Source of the DNA: Candidatus Bathyarchaeota archaeon
Lineage (GTDB): Archaea > Thermoproteota > Bathyarchaeia > TCS64
Reading direction: 5' to 3'
Assembly (NCBI GenBank): GCA_018396865.1
Contig: JAGTRB010000013.1
Span: forward strand, 1-63,198
DNA length: 63,198 nt
Part shown: positions 7,267 through 17,000 of the stretch, in pieces
How the letters are laid out: every line of letters starts with the position of its first letter
How positions within the stretch are numbered: position 1 is the first letter of the stretch
Translations under genes and position numbers: made by a program
The notes under the pieces: model-generated
Databases searched by the model: none
What the model was told of the DNA's origin: nothing
Seen by the model: the letters and a program-made list of their open reading frames with translations, nothing else

Positions 7267-8583
7267 ATGGAGAACAAAAGATCCCAGCGGATAGTGAACT
7301 ATTTGAGGAGGATCTGGGGATCACCCATCCTCAAGAGCGTCTCGAGAGCCCTTCAAAGCGCCCGGATGAGTATCAACAGGATGGGAGATATTCGCCAGTC
7401 AAACTTCGTGGAGGCTCTCCTTGCCTTCTCCCTAAACCTCATCGGATTCGTCGGAGGAGGCATAGTTACAACTCTAAGCCCTATGTTCGTTGAACACCCC
7501 TGGATTCTCGCCCTATACCCACCCATTCTAACAGTCAGGGGAAACCTGAGTGGTCTATACTCAGGGAACCTCTCAACGATGCTCCACCTCGGACTTATAC
7601 TGCCGAGGCTTAGGAGAAACACGGATTATTATTTGAATCTCAATAGAGCAATATTTTTTCTTACTTTCATCGACACGATCATCGTTGGAATCGCATCTTT
7701 TATATTTGGATTGATGTTCAAGGTTTCATCTTTTGATCAGCTGCCTATTTACTGCGTGGTTCCAACGATCTCATGTATAATCGCCAACTCCATCTCAATC
7801 CCAATAACTCTCCTGGTGGGTATAGAGGCCTATAAGAGGGGCCTGGACCCGGACATCTTGGTCTATCCCATCCTATCATCCGTGAACGATGTGCTCGTGT
7901 CCTTCTCATTCGCGGCGGTCTCGATCCTTATACTCGCTGATAGGTGGGGTTTCTACCTAGCTGGAAGTCTATTCCTTATAATAATGGTCTACTGTGTCTC
8001 TCTTTTTAGATTTCATAGAAAGAACCAGTTTTTCTCAAAGACCACGAGGGAGGGGGTGGCCTCGATAGGATTAGCCAGCATCTTCGGAAGCCTCAACGGG
8101 ATCTTCATCTCCGGTAGGGCTGAGCAGATGAGTGAGGCCCCTGGATTAGTTATGTTATACCCGATAATAATAGATGGTCTTGGGGATGTAGGCTCTGCAG
8201 CGGGGTCGATGACGACGACGAGCTTGGCACTAGGATATATCAGAAGCCTTGGGGATGTTCTGAAGAGGGGTCTGAGGGAGTTATCCCAGATAGAGGCGGC
8301 AGCATTACTAATGCACCTCGTGTACGGCTTCATAGCATATCTAACATCAAGCCTCATTTATGGAGGGGGCAGTCTAACCTTCTTAACTGGCGTGGCAGTC
8401 GCCTCAAACCTCCTAGGATTCCTATCAATCTCATTATTGGCATACCTAACAGCTTACCTAACCTACAGGAGGGGGTTAAACCCCGACAACTTCGTCATCC
8501 CCGCCACGGCTTCATTTTCAGACTTCGTCGCTACAAACTCTATGCTACTTTCTGTTTCCATACTCAGATCCCTGGGCTTGTGA
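7267..8583 (+). CDS. MgtE/SLC41-like divalent cation transporter
   Basis: A 438-residue polytopic membrane protein made of two related halves, each with about five membrane segments. The halves carry matching motifs: YPPILTVRGNLSGLYSGNL near residue 80 and YPIIIDGLGDVGSAAGSM near 290, which correspond to the Gly-rich cation-path motif of the MgtE transmembrane domain. The regulatory N and CBS domains of bacterial MgtE are absent; the layout is that of archaeal and eukaryotic SLC41A proteins. Mg2+ is the likely substrate, inferred from family. ATG at 7267 follows GGGGAGAGGGG; an overlapping ORF in another frame at 7239 is a shadow. Confidence 0.78.
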   Translation: MENKRSQRIVNYLRRIWGSPILKSVSRALQSARMSINRMGDIRQSNFVEALLAFSLNLIGFVGGGIVTTLSPMFVEHPWILALYPPILTVRGNLSGLYSGNLSTMLHLGLILPRLRRNTDYYLNLNRAIFFLTFIDTIIVGIASFIFGLMFKVSSFDQLPIYCVVPTISCIIANSISIPITLLVGIEAYKRGLDPDILVYPILSSVNDVLVSFSFAAVSILILADRWGFYLAGSLFLIIMVYCVSLFRFHRKNQFFSKTTREGVASIGLASIFGSLNGIFISGRAEQMSEAPGLVMLYPIIIDGLGDVGSAAGSMTTTSLALGYIRSLGDVLKRGLRELSQIEAAALLMHLVYGFIAYLTSSLIYGGGSLTFLTGVAVASNLLGFLSISLLAYLTAYLTYRRGLNPDNFVIPATASFSDFVATNSMLLSVSILRSLGL

Positions 8584-8674
8584 GTTATAATAACTCGTAA
8601 AGGTGATATAGATGAAAGGTTTTTATTAGATGACTTAACCTCTAGGTTTACTTAAGGAGAGTAGCGGGCTGGGA

Positions 8675-8923
8675 ATGATCATACCTGTCAGGTGCTTCTC
8701 CTGCGGAAAGGTCATAGGGGATAAGTGGGAGCAGTTCGCCAGAAGGGTCTCCATGGGGGAAGCCCCAGGCGCTGTGCTCGATGATCTTGGCATCACCAGA
8801 TACTGTTGTAGGAGAATGCTTCTATCCCATGTGGAGCTTATAGACGAGATCCTAAGGTTTTATATGGGGAGAAGGGTCCAGGAGAGCATAGAGGAAGGGA
8901 GAGTTGGAGCCTCAAGAAACTGA
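8675..8923 (+). CDS. rpoN: DNA-directed RNA polymerase subunit N
   Basis: Archaeal Rpo10/Rpb10, a small zinc-bundle subunit needed for RNA polymerase assembly. Zinc ligands C7 and C10 (CFSCGK) and the adjacent pair C44/C45 (RYCCRRM) are present, as is the conserved IGDKW. At 82 residues it is slightly longer than usual because of a C-terminal extension that overlaps the start of S2. It opens the translation and lipid operon. A TATA-like GTTTTTATTAG lies at about 8618-8628. Confidence 0.96.
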   Translation: MIIPVRCFSCGKVIGDKWEQFARRVSMGEAPGAVLDDLGITRYCCRRMLLSHVELIDEILRFYMGRRVQESIEEGRVGASRN

Positions 8924-9515
8924 AAATCTACTCCTGCCACAGGAGATACTCCTCTCCGCCGGGGTACATATAGGCACACGGATCAAGACGAAGGATATGG
9001 AGCCATACATATTCAAGGTGAGGCCCGACGGCCTCTTCATCCTCGACGTTGAGAAGATGAATGCTAAGATCAAGGTAGCTGCGAGGTTTCTAGCGAGGCA
9101 AGAACTCTCGAGGGTCGCAGTGGCCTCATCCAAGCGCTATGGGAGGACCCCCGTTCAGAAGTTCTGCGAACTAACGGGAGCGGTCCCATATCTTGGGCGT
9201 TTTACATCTGGGACCTTCACCAACCCCCTCCTCCCCTCCTACTTCGAACCCATCGCCCTGGTGGTTACAGATCCCCTCGCTGATAGGCAGGCTGTGGATG
9301 AGGCGATGAAGATAGGTGTGCCTGTCATCGCCTTCTGCAGCACAGACAACTCCCTCTCAGGGATCGATCTCGTTATCCCGATCAACAATAAGGGGAGGAG
9401 GGCCCTCGCCGTGGCCTACTGGCTCCTATGCAGGGAGGTTAAGAGGGAGAGGGGCGAGATCCCCCCAGACGGGGATCTCGAAGTCTCAATAGATGATTTT
9501 GAGACTCCACTTTAA
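8904..9515 (+). CDS. rps2: 30S ribosomal protein S2
   Basis: Small-subunit ribosomal protein uS2 of the archaeal type (203 aa). The diagnostic parts are [35 protein letters not shown] and the final [17 protein letters not shown]. It starts with TTG at 8904, overlapping rpoN by 20 bases, which implies coupled translation. The C-terminal tail is acidic. Position after rpoN and before Memo is the conserved archaeal order. Confidence 0.95.
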   Translation: MEPQETENLLLPQEILLSAGVHIGTRIKTKDMEPYIFKVRPDGLFILDVEKMNAKIKVAARFLARQELSRVAVASSKRYGRTPVQKFCELTGAVPYLGRFTSGTFTNPLLPSYFEPIALVVTDPLADRQAVDEAMKIGVPVIAFCSTDNSLSGIDLVIPINNKGRRALAVAYWLLCREVKRERGEIPPDGDLEVSIDDFETPL

Positions 9516-9521
9516 GGTTGG

Positions 9522-10373
9522 ATGGATATGAGGGTTAGGAGGCCCTGCGTCGCGGGCTCGTTCTATCCGGGAACTCAGGATGGGCTTAGGAGGGCAATAG
9601 AGGAGGCCTTTAGACACGAGCTTGGTCCCGGAAGAAAGCCGGAGAGGGTGTTGGAAGAAAGGCAGACGATATCGGTGATCTGCCCCCACGCGGGATATAT
9701 GTACTCAGGCCCTGTAGCAGCCCATAGCTATTTTATACTGGGATGTGAGCCTAGGCCAGCCTCCGTCATCGTAATAGGCCCGAATCATACAGGGTTGGGG
9801 AGCCCCATATCCATCATGGCTGAAGGAATCTGGAGGACCCCACTAGGAGATGTAGAGGTAGATGCGGATCTGGCTGGGGCTATCCTCAGATACTCAGAGA
9901 TGATAGATGTAGATGAGTTAGCTCATTCTAGGGAGCACTCGATCGAGGTTCAGCTGCCCTTTCTCCAGTATATATATGGCCCAGAGTTGAGGTTTGTCCC
10001 AATATGTATGGGGCTCCAAGATCTGGATTCGAGTAGGGAGGTGGGCGGAGCGATCGGGAAAGCATTGGGTGGAAGGGACGCCGTGATAATAGCCTCTACC
10101 GACCTAACCCATTATGAGCCTCAGGCCTCAGCCAAGAGGAAGGACATGATGGTAATAGAGAGCATCCTATCCATGGACGAGGCCTCACTCCATGAAAGGG
10201 TCTACAAAAACAGGATCAGCATGTGCGGTTATGGCCCGGTCTCCGCATCCCTCCTGGCCTCTAAGGCCGCTGGCTCTAAGAGGGCTGAGCTCCTAGCCTA
10301 CCACACAAGCGGGGATGTGACAGGAGACTACTCCGCTGTTGTGGGATACGCCTCAATAAGGGTATATCGATAG
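9522..10373 (+). CDS. MEMO1 family protein
   Basis: A 283-residue member of the Memo family, related in fold to class III extradiol dioxygenases. Signature segments are RRPCVAGSFYP, CPHAGYMYSGPVAA, GPNHTGLG and HSREHSIEVQLPFLQ. The likely metal ligands (H in CPHAGYMYSG, H in GPNHTG and the HSxEHS His) are kept. Archaeal Memo genes sit between S2 and mevalonate kinase, as here, but the molecular function in archaea is not established. It lies 6 bases after S2 and 24 before mevalonate kinase. Confidence 0.9.
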   Translation: MDMRVRRPCVAGSFYPGTQDGLRRAIEEAFRHELGPGRKPERVLEERQTISVICPHAGYMYSGPVAAHSYFILGCEPRPASVIVIGPNHTGLGSPISIMAEGIWRTPLGDVEVDADLAGAILRYSEMIDVDELAHSREHSIEVQLPFLQYIYGPELRFVPICMGLQDLDSSREVGGAIGKALGGRDAVIIASTDLTHYEPQASAKRKDMMVIESILSMDEASLHERVYKNRISMCGYGPVSASLLASKAAGSKRAELLAYHTSGDVTGDYSAVVGYASIRVYR

Positions 10374-10397
10374 GATCGAAGGCAGAACAGGGTAGAT

Positions 10398-11387
10398 ATG
10401 GAAATGGCCGTGGAGGCCTCGGCACCGGGTAAGATCATCCTATTCGGGGAGCACAGCGTCGTCTATAGAGGCCCAGCCATAGCAATCGCCATTGATAGAA
10501 GGGCCAGGGTTACCGCTGAGGAGAGGGGGGACAAAAAGATATTCATAGAGGCGGTCGACTTGGGAGTCGCGGGCTTCTTCGAAGAAGGGGCCTATAAACC
10601 AGTTAAAGGGGGCATGAGGGGAGAAGTGAGCCTAAGGGCCATAGATGTATCGGCAAGACACACAATGGGGCATATAGGCCGAAGCGGGGGGGTGAGCCTC
10701 AGGGTCTCATCAGAGATACCCATCGCGGTTGGTCTGGGCTCCTCCGCCGCAATATGTGTGGCGACAGTCGCCGCCTTAGGCGAACTACTAGGAGGAGGCC
10801 TCTCTAAGGAGGAGATATGCAACCTAGCGTTTGAAGGGGAAAGGATAATCCATGGATCCCCGAGCGGCATCGACAATAACGTCTCAACCCACGGCGGCGT
10901 ATTGAGATATGAGAGGGGGGAAGGCTATGAGAGATTTGCTCCGGATGTGGAGATACCGCTCATAGTTGGGAATACTGGTCTCAGAAGATCAACCCGTAGA
11001 ATGGTTGAAAAGGTGAGAGGCATCTGGGAGAAGGAAGGGGAGATCGTGGATGGTATAATAGACCTCCTTGGTCATATATCAACATATGGCCTCGATTCAC
11101 TCCTTAAAGGAGACCTACAAAGGATGGGAACATTGATGAATATCAGCCACGGCCTCCTCTCATCCCTAGGAGTATCATGCCCCGAACTCGACCTTCTAGT
11201 ATATGCCGCAAGGAGCGCTGGGGCCATGGGAGCCAAGCTTACAGGTGCTGGAGGAGGGGGGTGTATGGTGGCCCTCGCGACGGAGAATCGACTAGGAAAG
11301 GTGGAAGAGGCCATCGCGAGCTCTGGGGGTGAACCCATGAGAGTGAGGCTCTCCTCCGAGGGAGTGACGGTGAGGAGAGTGACCTGA
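10398..11387 (+). CDS. mvk: Mevalonate kinase
   Basis: GHMP kinase that phosphorylates mevalonate, early in the archaeal isoprenoid pathway. The 329-residue protein has all three GHMP motifs: GKIILFGEHSVVYRG at about 12-26, the ATP-binding PIAVGLGSSAAICVA around 111-125, and the C-terminal TGAGGGGCMVAL. The stop overlaps the ATG of isopentenyl phosphate kinase (ATGA), so the two are coupled. The product feeds ether-lipid synthesis together with the following three genes. Confidence 0.95.
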   Translation: MEMAVEASAPGKIILFGEHSVVYRGPAIAIAIDRRARVTAEERGDKKIFIEAVDLGVAGFFEEGAYKPVKGGMRGEVSLRAIDVSARHTMGHIGRSGGVSLRVSSEIPIAVGLGSSAAICVATVAALGELLGGGLSKEEICNLAFEGERIIHGSPSGIDNNVSTHGGVLRYERGEGYERFAPDVEIPLIVGNTGLRRSTRRMVEKVRGIWEKEGEIVDGIIDLLGHISTYGLDSLLKGDLQRMGTLMNISHGLLSSLGVSCPELDLLVYAARSAGAMGAKLTGAGGGGCMVALATENRLGKVEEAIASSGGEPMRVRLSSEGVTVRRVT

Positions 11388-12166
11388 TGATAGTGCTCAA
11401 ATTAGGGGGCAGCGTCATCACCTGTAAGGATAGGAGTATGGCAGCGAACAATGACAACATAAGAAGGATCGCCGAGGAGATCGCATCCTCAAGGACTAGG
11501 AGGCTTATCATCGTCCATGGAGGAGGCTCCTTCGGCCATCCTCTAGCCAAGCAGTATAGAATTGGAGAGGGGTATCACTCGGAGGCACAACTCATAGGGG
11601 TCTCAAAAATCCATGGGTCGATGGTCACCCTTAACAGGATGGTTGTCGAGTCCCTGACCGCGGTAGGAGTACCAGCCATGGGCATAGCCCCCTCCTCATT
11701 CATGATTGCCGAGAGTGGAAGAATAGGTTCGGCTGACTTCGATATCATCGAAAGCCTAGCCGATAGGGGAATCACACCAGTTCTATACGGCGATATCGTC
11801 TTAGATAGGGCCAAGGGCTTCTCGATAATATCAGGGGACCAGCTTGCAGCTCGTCTAGCAATAGACCTCAAGGCTCATAAGCTGTTATTCGGCGTCGATG
11901 TCGATGGAGTATATACATCAAACCCAAAGATAGTGCCAGAGGCCCGCCTCATAGAGCGCCTGCCCGTCTCCAAGCTTAGAGGTATATTGGAGGTGGGAGG
12001 GGCTCTAACGACCGATGTGACTGGGGGGATGTTCGGAAAGGTTTCAGAGGCATCAATGGCGGCGGAGGCAGGCGTAGAGGTATTGATATTCAACGCCACA
12101 AAACCTGAAAACACGTACAAGGCCTTAAAGGGGGAGAGTGTGAGGGGCACAATAATTGTGAGGTGA
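11387..12166 (+). CDS. ipk: Isopentenyl phosphate kinase
   Basis: Amino-acid-kinase-fold enzyme converting isopentenyl phosphate to IPP, the hallmark step of the alternative mevalonate pathways in archaea. N-terminal LKLGGSVIT, the substrate-sensing His in HGGGSFGHPLAKQY, and YGDIVLD and SGDQLAARLA support this rather than a glutamate or uridylate kinase. Length of 259 residues is typical. It overlaps mevalonate kinase upstream and IDI2 downstream by a few bases each. No phosphomevalonate decarboxylase or dehydratase gene is in the window. Confidence 0.94.
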   Translation: MIVLKLGGSVITCKDRSMAANNDNIRRIAEEIASSRTRRLIIVHGGGSFGHPLAKQYRIGEGYHSEAQLIGVSKIHGSMVTLNRMVVESLTAVGVPAMGIAPSSFMIAESGRIGSADFDIIESLADRGITPVLYGDIVLDRAKGFSIISGDQLAARLAIDLKAHKLLFGVDVDGVYTSNPKIVPEARLIERLPVSKLRGILEVGGALTTDVTGGMFGKVSEASMAAEAGVEVLIFNATKPENTYKALKGESVRGTIIVR

Positions 12167-13263
12167 AAGCCTCGACCGATATAGAGAACAGGAAGAGGAG
12201 GCATCTCAGGGTCGTCCTAGAGGAAGACGTCGAGAACGAGGCATACTCAGGCCTCCAAGATGTGCAACTTGTCCATAGAGCCCTTCCAGAGATCGATCTA
12301 GAGGAGGTCTCAACGGAGATCTCCCTCTTTAGTAGACGCCTATCAGCACCCATCATAATCTCCGCCATGACCGGGGGAATAATGGAAGCGGAGAGGATAA
12401 ACGAAGCCCTGGCTGAGATGGCGGAGGCATACGGGCTTGGAATAGGAGTGGGAAGCCAGAGGATAGCACTTGAGGATCCTAGGAGGGAGAGAGCCTTCAG
12501 AATAGTTAGGGAGAAGGCCCCCTCATCCCTCGTCATAGGGAACCTGGGATGCCCCCAGCTATCTACGGGTTGGGGGCCTCGGGAGGCTAGGAGGTGCTTG
12601 GAGATGATCGATGCAGACGCGTTAGCAATCCACATGAACCCCCTACAGGAGGCGGTTCAGGTCGGGGGGGAGGCTAGATACAGGGGTCTCCTAAAAAAGA
12701 TCCGGGAGATAGTGGAGGAGATCGATAAACCCGTCATAATGAAGGAGACGGGCTGCGGCGTCTCTCTCGAGGACGCGGTTGAGATTGAGAGAGCCGGGGC
12801 GGAGGGGATAGACGTGAGCGGTGTCGGTGGAACCAGTTGGGCGGCAGTAGAGCAACACATAGCCAGGGAGGAGGGGAAGACCCAACTGGAGGCCCTAGGC
12901 AGAAGCCTCAGATATTGGGGGATCCCTACAGCCATAAGCATCGTCGAGGTAGTTAGGTCAACAAGGCTGAAGGTAATAGCTTCTGGGGGAATTAGAACCG
13001 GGCTTGATGCAGCTAAAGCCATTGCATTAGGAGCCGACGTGGTGGGCCTAGCAAGACCATTCCTAGAGAAGGTCATAAAGGGCAGAGAACCCCTCAAGGA
13101 ATATGTAGAGCAGCTGTTGATGGAGCTTAAGACGGTCATGTTCCTCACAGGCTCCAGAAGCACTGATGAACTGCGGAGGAAGCCCGTCATCATCCTCGGG
13201 AAGACGGCCGAGTGGCTCCGCCTTAGAGGATTCAAGCCGGAAGACTATTCTAAAAGGAGCTGA
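12163..13263 (+). CDS. fni: Type 2 isopentenyl-diphosphate delta-isomerase
   Basis: FMN- and NADPH-dependent enzyme that interconverts IPP and DMAPP. The 366-residue TIM barrel shows PIIISAMTGG, GVGSQRIALEDP, NLGCPQLS, IHMNPLQEAVQ and DVSGVGGTSWAAVE, all family signatures. It starts with GTG at 12163 within the last codons of IPK. It supplies the allylic primer for the GGPP synthase that follows 41 bases downstream. Confidence 0.96.
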   Translation: MKASTDIENRKRRHLRVVLEEDVENEAYSGLQDVQLVHRALPEIDLEEVSTEISLFSRRLSAPIIISAMTGGIMEAERINEALAEMAEAYGLGIGVGSQRIALEDPRRERAFRIVREKAPSSLVIGNLGCPQLSTGWGPREARRCLEMIDADALAIHMNPLQEAVQVGGEARYRGLLKKIREIVEEIDKPVIMKETGCGVSLEDAVEIERAGAEGIDVSGVGGTSWAAVEQHIAREEGKTQLEALGRSLRYWGIPTAISIVEVVRSTRLKVIASGGIRTGLDAAKAIALGADVVGLARPFLEKVIKGREPLKEYVEQLLMELKTVMFLTGSRSTDELRRKPVIILGKTAEWLRLRGFKPEDYSKRS

Positions 13264-13304
13264 ACAGCCCTAAAGAGGGTTTAGATTCCTTTATCTATAT
13301 CCAG

Positions 13305-14321
13305 ATGTCAATAACCCCTGTGATACATAGGCCTGATAAGCTCCTCAAGAACATAGAGGACGCCACCTCGAGGGTAGATGAGTTCATCTTCAAGTTCATG
13401 AACCCCAGGGAGCCCAAACTCCTATACGACGCGGCGAACCACATAATCAGAGCTGGAGGAAAACGCCTTAGGCCCTACCTGGTTTTAAAGTGTTGTGAAC
13501 TCGTGGGAGGCGACGAGGGCGCGGCCCTACCCTTCGCGGCCGCTGTCGAGATACTCCACACCTTCACATTAATACACGATGATATAATGGACGGCGACGA
13601 GTTGAGGAGGGGGGTGCCGACGGTCCATGTGAAGTGGGGTATACCAATAGGAATCGCAGCGGGCGACCTTCTATTCGCAAAGGTCTACGAGGCCATATTA
13701 AAGAGAGGTTCAGCCTCTCCAGATACCATACTTAGATGTTTGGAACGCCTAACAGATGCCGCCATAGCCATATGCGAGGGCCAGATCCTCGACATTTCAT
13801 ACCCGTCAGCAGCCGGTGTTACCGAGGAGGATTACCTGAGAATGATTGGATTGAAGACCGCGACGCTATTTCAAGCCTCCGCAGAGGTCGGAGCCATCGC
13901 CGGAAGGGGAGATGACAAAATGGTTGGTCTCCTGGGCGAGTATGCCTATAACTTAGGGCTATCCTTCCAACTTGTAGACGACTACCTAGGGCTTACCTCC
14001 GATGAGGAGACCCTGGGAAAACCAGTAGGAAGCGACCTCAAGGAGGGTAAGAAGACTCTGATCATAATTCACGCAAATAAGATGGCCTCACCGAGCGAAT
14101 GGGGGGTTATAGGGAGGATTCTAGGAGACAGGTACGCATCCAAGGAGGACATAGAGAAGGCGAGGATCATCCTCGAAGAGCTGGGTTCAATAGAATACAC
14201 CCTCAATAGGGCCCGCGAATACGCTGAACGAGCAAGGAGAATCCTAGAAAATCTCCCAAAAACGGATGCAAGAGAAGAGCTATATAGACTCACTGAATTT
14301 GTTGTAAAAAGGAGAACATGA
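13305..14321 (+). CDS. idsA: Geranylgeranyl diphosphate synthase (short-chain prenyltransferase)
   Basis: Makes the C20 chain of archaeal ether lipids from IPP and DMAPP. The 338-residue protein has the first Asp-rich motif DDIMD in TLIHDDIMDGDELRRG and a second, FQLVDDYLG, with the last Asp changed to Gly. Phe sits five residues before the first motif, as in archaeal type I GGPP synthases, favouring a C20 product. A TATA-like CCTTTATCTATATCC at about 13287-13301 suggests it may also have its own promoter. ATG at 13305. Confidence 0.93.
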   Translation: MSITPVIHRPDKLLKNIEDATSRVDEFIFKFMNPREPKLLYDAANHIIRAGGKRLRPYLVLKCCELVGGDEGAALPFAAAVEILHTFTLIHDDIMDGDELRRGVPTVHVKWGIPIGIAAGDLLFAKVYEAILKRGSASPDTILRCLERLTDAAIAICEGQILDISYPSAAGVTEEDYLRMIGLKTATLFQASAEVGAIAGRGDDKMVGLLGEYAYNLGLSFQLVDDYLGLTSDEETLGKPVGSDLKEGKKTLIIIHANKMASPSEWGVIGRILGDRYASKEDIEKARIILEELGSIEYTLNRAREYAERARRILENLPKTDAREELYRLTEFVVKRRT

Positions 14322-14407
14322 TCCCATGAGCCCATATTCAGGCTTCTCCTCTCACTTTCGCATTATCGAAACTCAATCCATCTCTAAACCCAAGGTGGTC
14401 ATGGGAG

Positions 14408-16132
14408 ATGAGTGAGGAGCTTAAGGAGGGGCTTCTAAAGTACGCCATACTTAACGCTTACCAGCACGGGGGAAGAGCCCAGATGGGGCCTGTCATCAGC
14501 AAGCTCTTGGCCGAGCGCCCGGAGCTCAGGTCGAGGGTTAGGGAGATCATCCCTCTGGCATCGGAGATAGTTGAGGAGGTGAACTCTTGGACGCTGGAGA
14601 GACAGGGAAAAATGCTGATGGAGCATTGGCCAATGCTCCTGGCACCGAAGGAGGAGGCCGAGAAGAGAGGATTGCCCCCCCTGCCGAACGTGGAGAGGTT
14701 TAAAGAGGTCAGAACAAGATTCGCCCCAAACCCCGACGGCCCCCTCCACCTCGGCAGCGCTAGGCCTATCATCCTTTGCAGCGAGTACTCAAAGATCTAC
14801 CGTGGGAGGTTCATCTTGAGGTTTGAGGACACTTCACCCGAGGTCAAGGCGCCCCTCCCGGAAATGTATGAGTCTATCTTGGAAGACCTTAAATGGCTTG
14901 ACGCCGAGCCTGACGAGGTTTACATCCAGTCAGATAGGATGGAGATATACTATTCCCACGCGAGGAGTCTGCTTTCAAAGGGGGCGGCCTACGTCTGCAC
15001 ATGCCCCCCTGCAGAGTTTAAGAGGCGCTACCTAGCTGAGGCCCCATGCCCCTGCAGAGACCTCCCTCCTGAGGAGAACCTTGAGAGGTGGGATATGATG
15101 CTGGACGGCTCATATGACAGAGGAGACGCAGTGGTCAGGATAAAGACCGATCTCCACCACCCGAACCCCTCGGTTCGGGATTGGCCGGCGCTAAGGATAT
15201 CCACAACACCCCATCCCAGGGTGGGAACTAGATACAGGGTTTGGCCGCTCTACAACTTCAGCTGTGCCATCGACGATCATGAGATGAGGATCTCCCATGT
15301 GATAAGAGGGAAGGAGCATGAGGTGAACACCGTAAGGCAGAGGTTCCTCTTCGAGCATATGGGGTGGGAGTTCCCGGAGGTTATAAGCGTGGGCCGTCTG
15401 GGCCTAGAGGTAGGGGTCCTAAGCAAGTCCAAGATTAGGGCTGGTGTCCAGGGAGGGGTCTACTCGGGATGGGACGACCCGAGGCTTGGAACCCTTAAGG
15501 CGCTTAGGAAGAGGGGTATCCAGCCCGAGGCCATAAGGAGGCTGATGATAGAGGTTGGGCCAAAGCCTAACAATGCAACCATAAGCTGGGGGAACCTAGC
15601 CACGATGAACAGGAGGATAGTCGAGCCGATAGCCAACCGCTACTTCTTCGTGGCCGACCCGACCCCCCTTAGAATACTGGACTCTGAGGAGGAATACTCA
15701 TCGGCACTCCCTCTCCACCCAGACCATCCAGAGAGGGGTGTGAGGAGTATGAAAGTTAGGCGGGAGGATGGAGTAATTAAGGTGTGGATATCCAAAGCCG
15801 ATTCTAAAAGCATGAAGAATGGAGAGATGGTCAGGCTTATGGGCCTATTCAATGTCCAGATTATAAGCATAGGGGAAGGAGGGATCGAAGGACAGTATCA
15901 CTCAAGAGATCACATAAAAGCGAGGGAGATGGGGGCCCGATTCATCCACTGGCTTCCATGGAGGGAGAACGTGGAGGCGAGGGTGATAATGCCCGACGCC
16001 ACAGTCAAAACGGGACTGGCGGAGGCCACATGCTCATCGTTGAAGCGGGATGAGATAATCCAGTTTGAGCGCTTCGGGTTTGTCAGGATTGAGGATCCGA
16101 GCCCTCTCCTGGCATACTTCGCCCACGATTAA
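14408..16132 (+). CDS. gltX: Glutamyl-tRNA synthetase, archaeal type
   Basis: Class I aminoacyl-tRNA synthetase charging tRNA-Glu, and probably also tRNA-Gln for later amidation. The 574-residue protein has an N-terminal extension of about 100 residues, the HIGH-like motif in [15 protein letters not shown] near residue 115, a Cys-rich insertion ([11 protein letters not shown] then CPC) and the KMSKS counterpart VLSKSK. The C-terminal beta-barrel anticodon domain is of the GlnRS/archaeal GluRS type. ATG at 14408 follows GGGAGATGAG. Its substrate tRNA-Glu(CUC) is encoded at 31828-31906. Confidence 0.95.
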   Translation: MSEELKEGLLKYAILNAYQHGGRAQMGPVISKLLAERPELRSRVREIIPLASEIVEEVNSWTLERQGKMLMEHWPMLLAPKEEAEKRGLPPLPNVERFKEVRTRFAPNPDGPLHLGSARPIILCSEYSKIYRGRFILRFEDTSPEVKAPLPEMYESILEDLKWLDAEPDEVYIQSDRMEIYYSHARSLLSKGAAYVCTCPPAEFKRRYLAEAPCPCRDLPPEENLERWDMMLDGSYDRGDAVVRIKTDLHHPNPSVRDWPALRISTTPHPRVGTRYRVWPLYNFSCAIDDHEMRISHVIRGKEHEVNTVRQRFLFEHMGWEFPEVISVGRLGLEVGVLSKSKIRAGVQGGVYSGWDDPRLGTLKALRKRGIQPEAIRRLMIEVGPKPNNATISWGNLATMNRRIVEPIANRYFFVADPTPLRILDSEEEYSSALPLHPDHPERGVRSMKVRREDGVIKVWISKADSKSMKNGEMVRLMGLFNVQIISIGEGGIEGQYHSRDHIKAREMGARFIHWLPWRENVEARVIMPDATVKTGLAEATCSSLKRDEIIQFERFGFVRIEDPSPLLAYFAHD

Positions 16133-16140
16133 GAGCACAA

Positions 16141-16150
16141 GGTTTAAAAG
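16141..16150 (+). promoter_or_regulatory. TATA-like element before the L7Ae operon
   Basis: GGTTTAAAAG, 40-50 bases before the L7Ae ATG at 16191 and just after the gltX stop, gives a leader of roughly 20 bases that still holds the GGAAGGAGATGA ribosome binding site. Placement only; no experimental support. Confidence 0.45.
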
Positions 16151-16190
16151 TGATCTCCATCGTAAGAAGGGTAAACTGGAAGGAGATGAA

Positions 16191-16583
16191 ATGTCTAGAA
16201 GAGATGTTGATCCTTCGAAACCCTTCTACGTGAGGTTCGCGGTTCCGAAGGAGGTGGCTGAGGCCGCGTATGAGGCCCTGAAGATAGCATCTGACACTGG
16301 GAAGATCAGGAAGGGGACAAATGAGACGACCAAGTCCGTAGAGAGGGGAAGGGCTAAGCTTGTTGTGATAGCGGAGAATGTGGATCCCCCAGAGGTGGTA
16401 GCCCATCTACCCCTGCTCTGTGAGGAGAGGAAGACTCCATACGTTTATGTGCCGGACAAGAGGCGAATTGGTGAGGTCGTAGGGCTAGGGGTTAACGCAT
16501 CGGCGGCCTCCATAGAGGAACCTGGAGAGGCGAAGGCCCTTATAGATGAGATAGTATCGAAGCTGAGGGGGATCATCAGATAG
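16191..16583 (+). CDS. rpl7ae: 50S ribosomal protein L7Ae / kink-turn RNA-binding protein
   Basis: Binds kink-turns in 23S rRNA, box C/D and H/ACA guide RNAs and RNase P. The 130-residue protein has the family core: [41 protein letters not shown] and [10 protein letters not shown]. The start at ATG 16191 ([12 protein letters not shown]) is chosen because GGAAGGAGATGA precedes it and because an upstream extension would overlap gltX by 68 bases in another frame. It leads the conserved cluster L7Ae-S28e-L24e-Ndk. Confidence 0.96.
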   Translation: MSRRDVDPSKPFYVRFAVPKEVAEAAYEALKIASDTGKIRKGTNETTKSVERGRAKLVVIAENVDPPEVVAHLPLLCEERKTPYVYVPDKRRIGEVVGLGVNASAASIEEPGEAKALIDEIVSKLRGIIR

Positions 16584-16790
16584 TTGTCTGAGGAGGTTCT
16601 AACACCCGCCGAGGTCATCCAGATCCTCGGGAGAACAGGGTTGACTGGGGAAGTTATACAGGTAAGGGTTCGAATCCTTGAGGGGAAGGATAAGGGAAGG
16701 ATAATCTCGAGGAATGTGAAGGGCCCTGTCCGCCTGAATGACATTCTCCTGCTCAGGGAGACGGAGAGGGAGGCTAGAAGGATAAGGTAG
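16584..16790 (+). CDS. rps28e: 30S ribosomal protein S28e
   Basis: Small OB-fold ribosomal protein (68 aa) of the archaeal/eukaryotic type. Recognised from [39 protein letters not shown] and the invariant C-terminal [11 protein letters not shown]. It starts with TTG immediately after the L7Ae stop, so translation is probably coupled. Confidence 0.96.
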   Translation: MSEEVLTPAEVIQILGRTGLTGEVIQVRVRILEGKDKGRIISRNVKGPVRLNDILLLRETEREARRIR

Positions 16791-16799
16791 GTCTCCTCA

Positions 16800-16982
16800 A
16801 TGCCGCAGGTCTATCCATGCGACTTCTGTGGAAGAAACATACCACCAGGCACTGGCACAAGCCTCGTGAGGAGAGATGGAAGGGTACTTAGATTCTGCTC
16901 AAGCAAGTGTAGGAAGAGCATGATCAACCTAAAAAGGGATCCAAGAAAGTTCAAGTGGACATTGAAGTACCGTGGAAGATGA
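16800..16982 (+). CDS. rpl24e: 50S ribosomal protein L24e
   Basis: Zinc-ribbon large-subunit protein (60 aa). Ligands C7 and C10 (CDFCG) and C33 and C37 (CSSKC) are present, followed by the conserved [10 protein letters not shown] end. ATG at 16800, nine bases after S28e. Part of the L7Ae-S28e-L24e-Ndk operon found across archaea. Confidence 0.96.
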   Translation: MPQVYPCDFCGRNIPPGTGTSLVRRDGRVLRFCSSKCRKSMINLKRDPRKFKWTLKYRGR

Positions 16983-17000
16983 CAAGAAAGGCGAAAAGGA

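Noticed and set aside
7239-7493. Plus-strand reading frame before and inside the MgtE-like gene.
   Set aside because: Basic, low-complexity translation in a different frame from the membrane protein; no family features.
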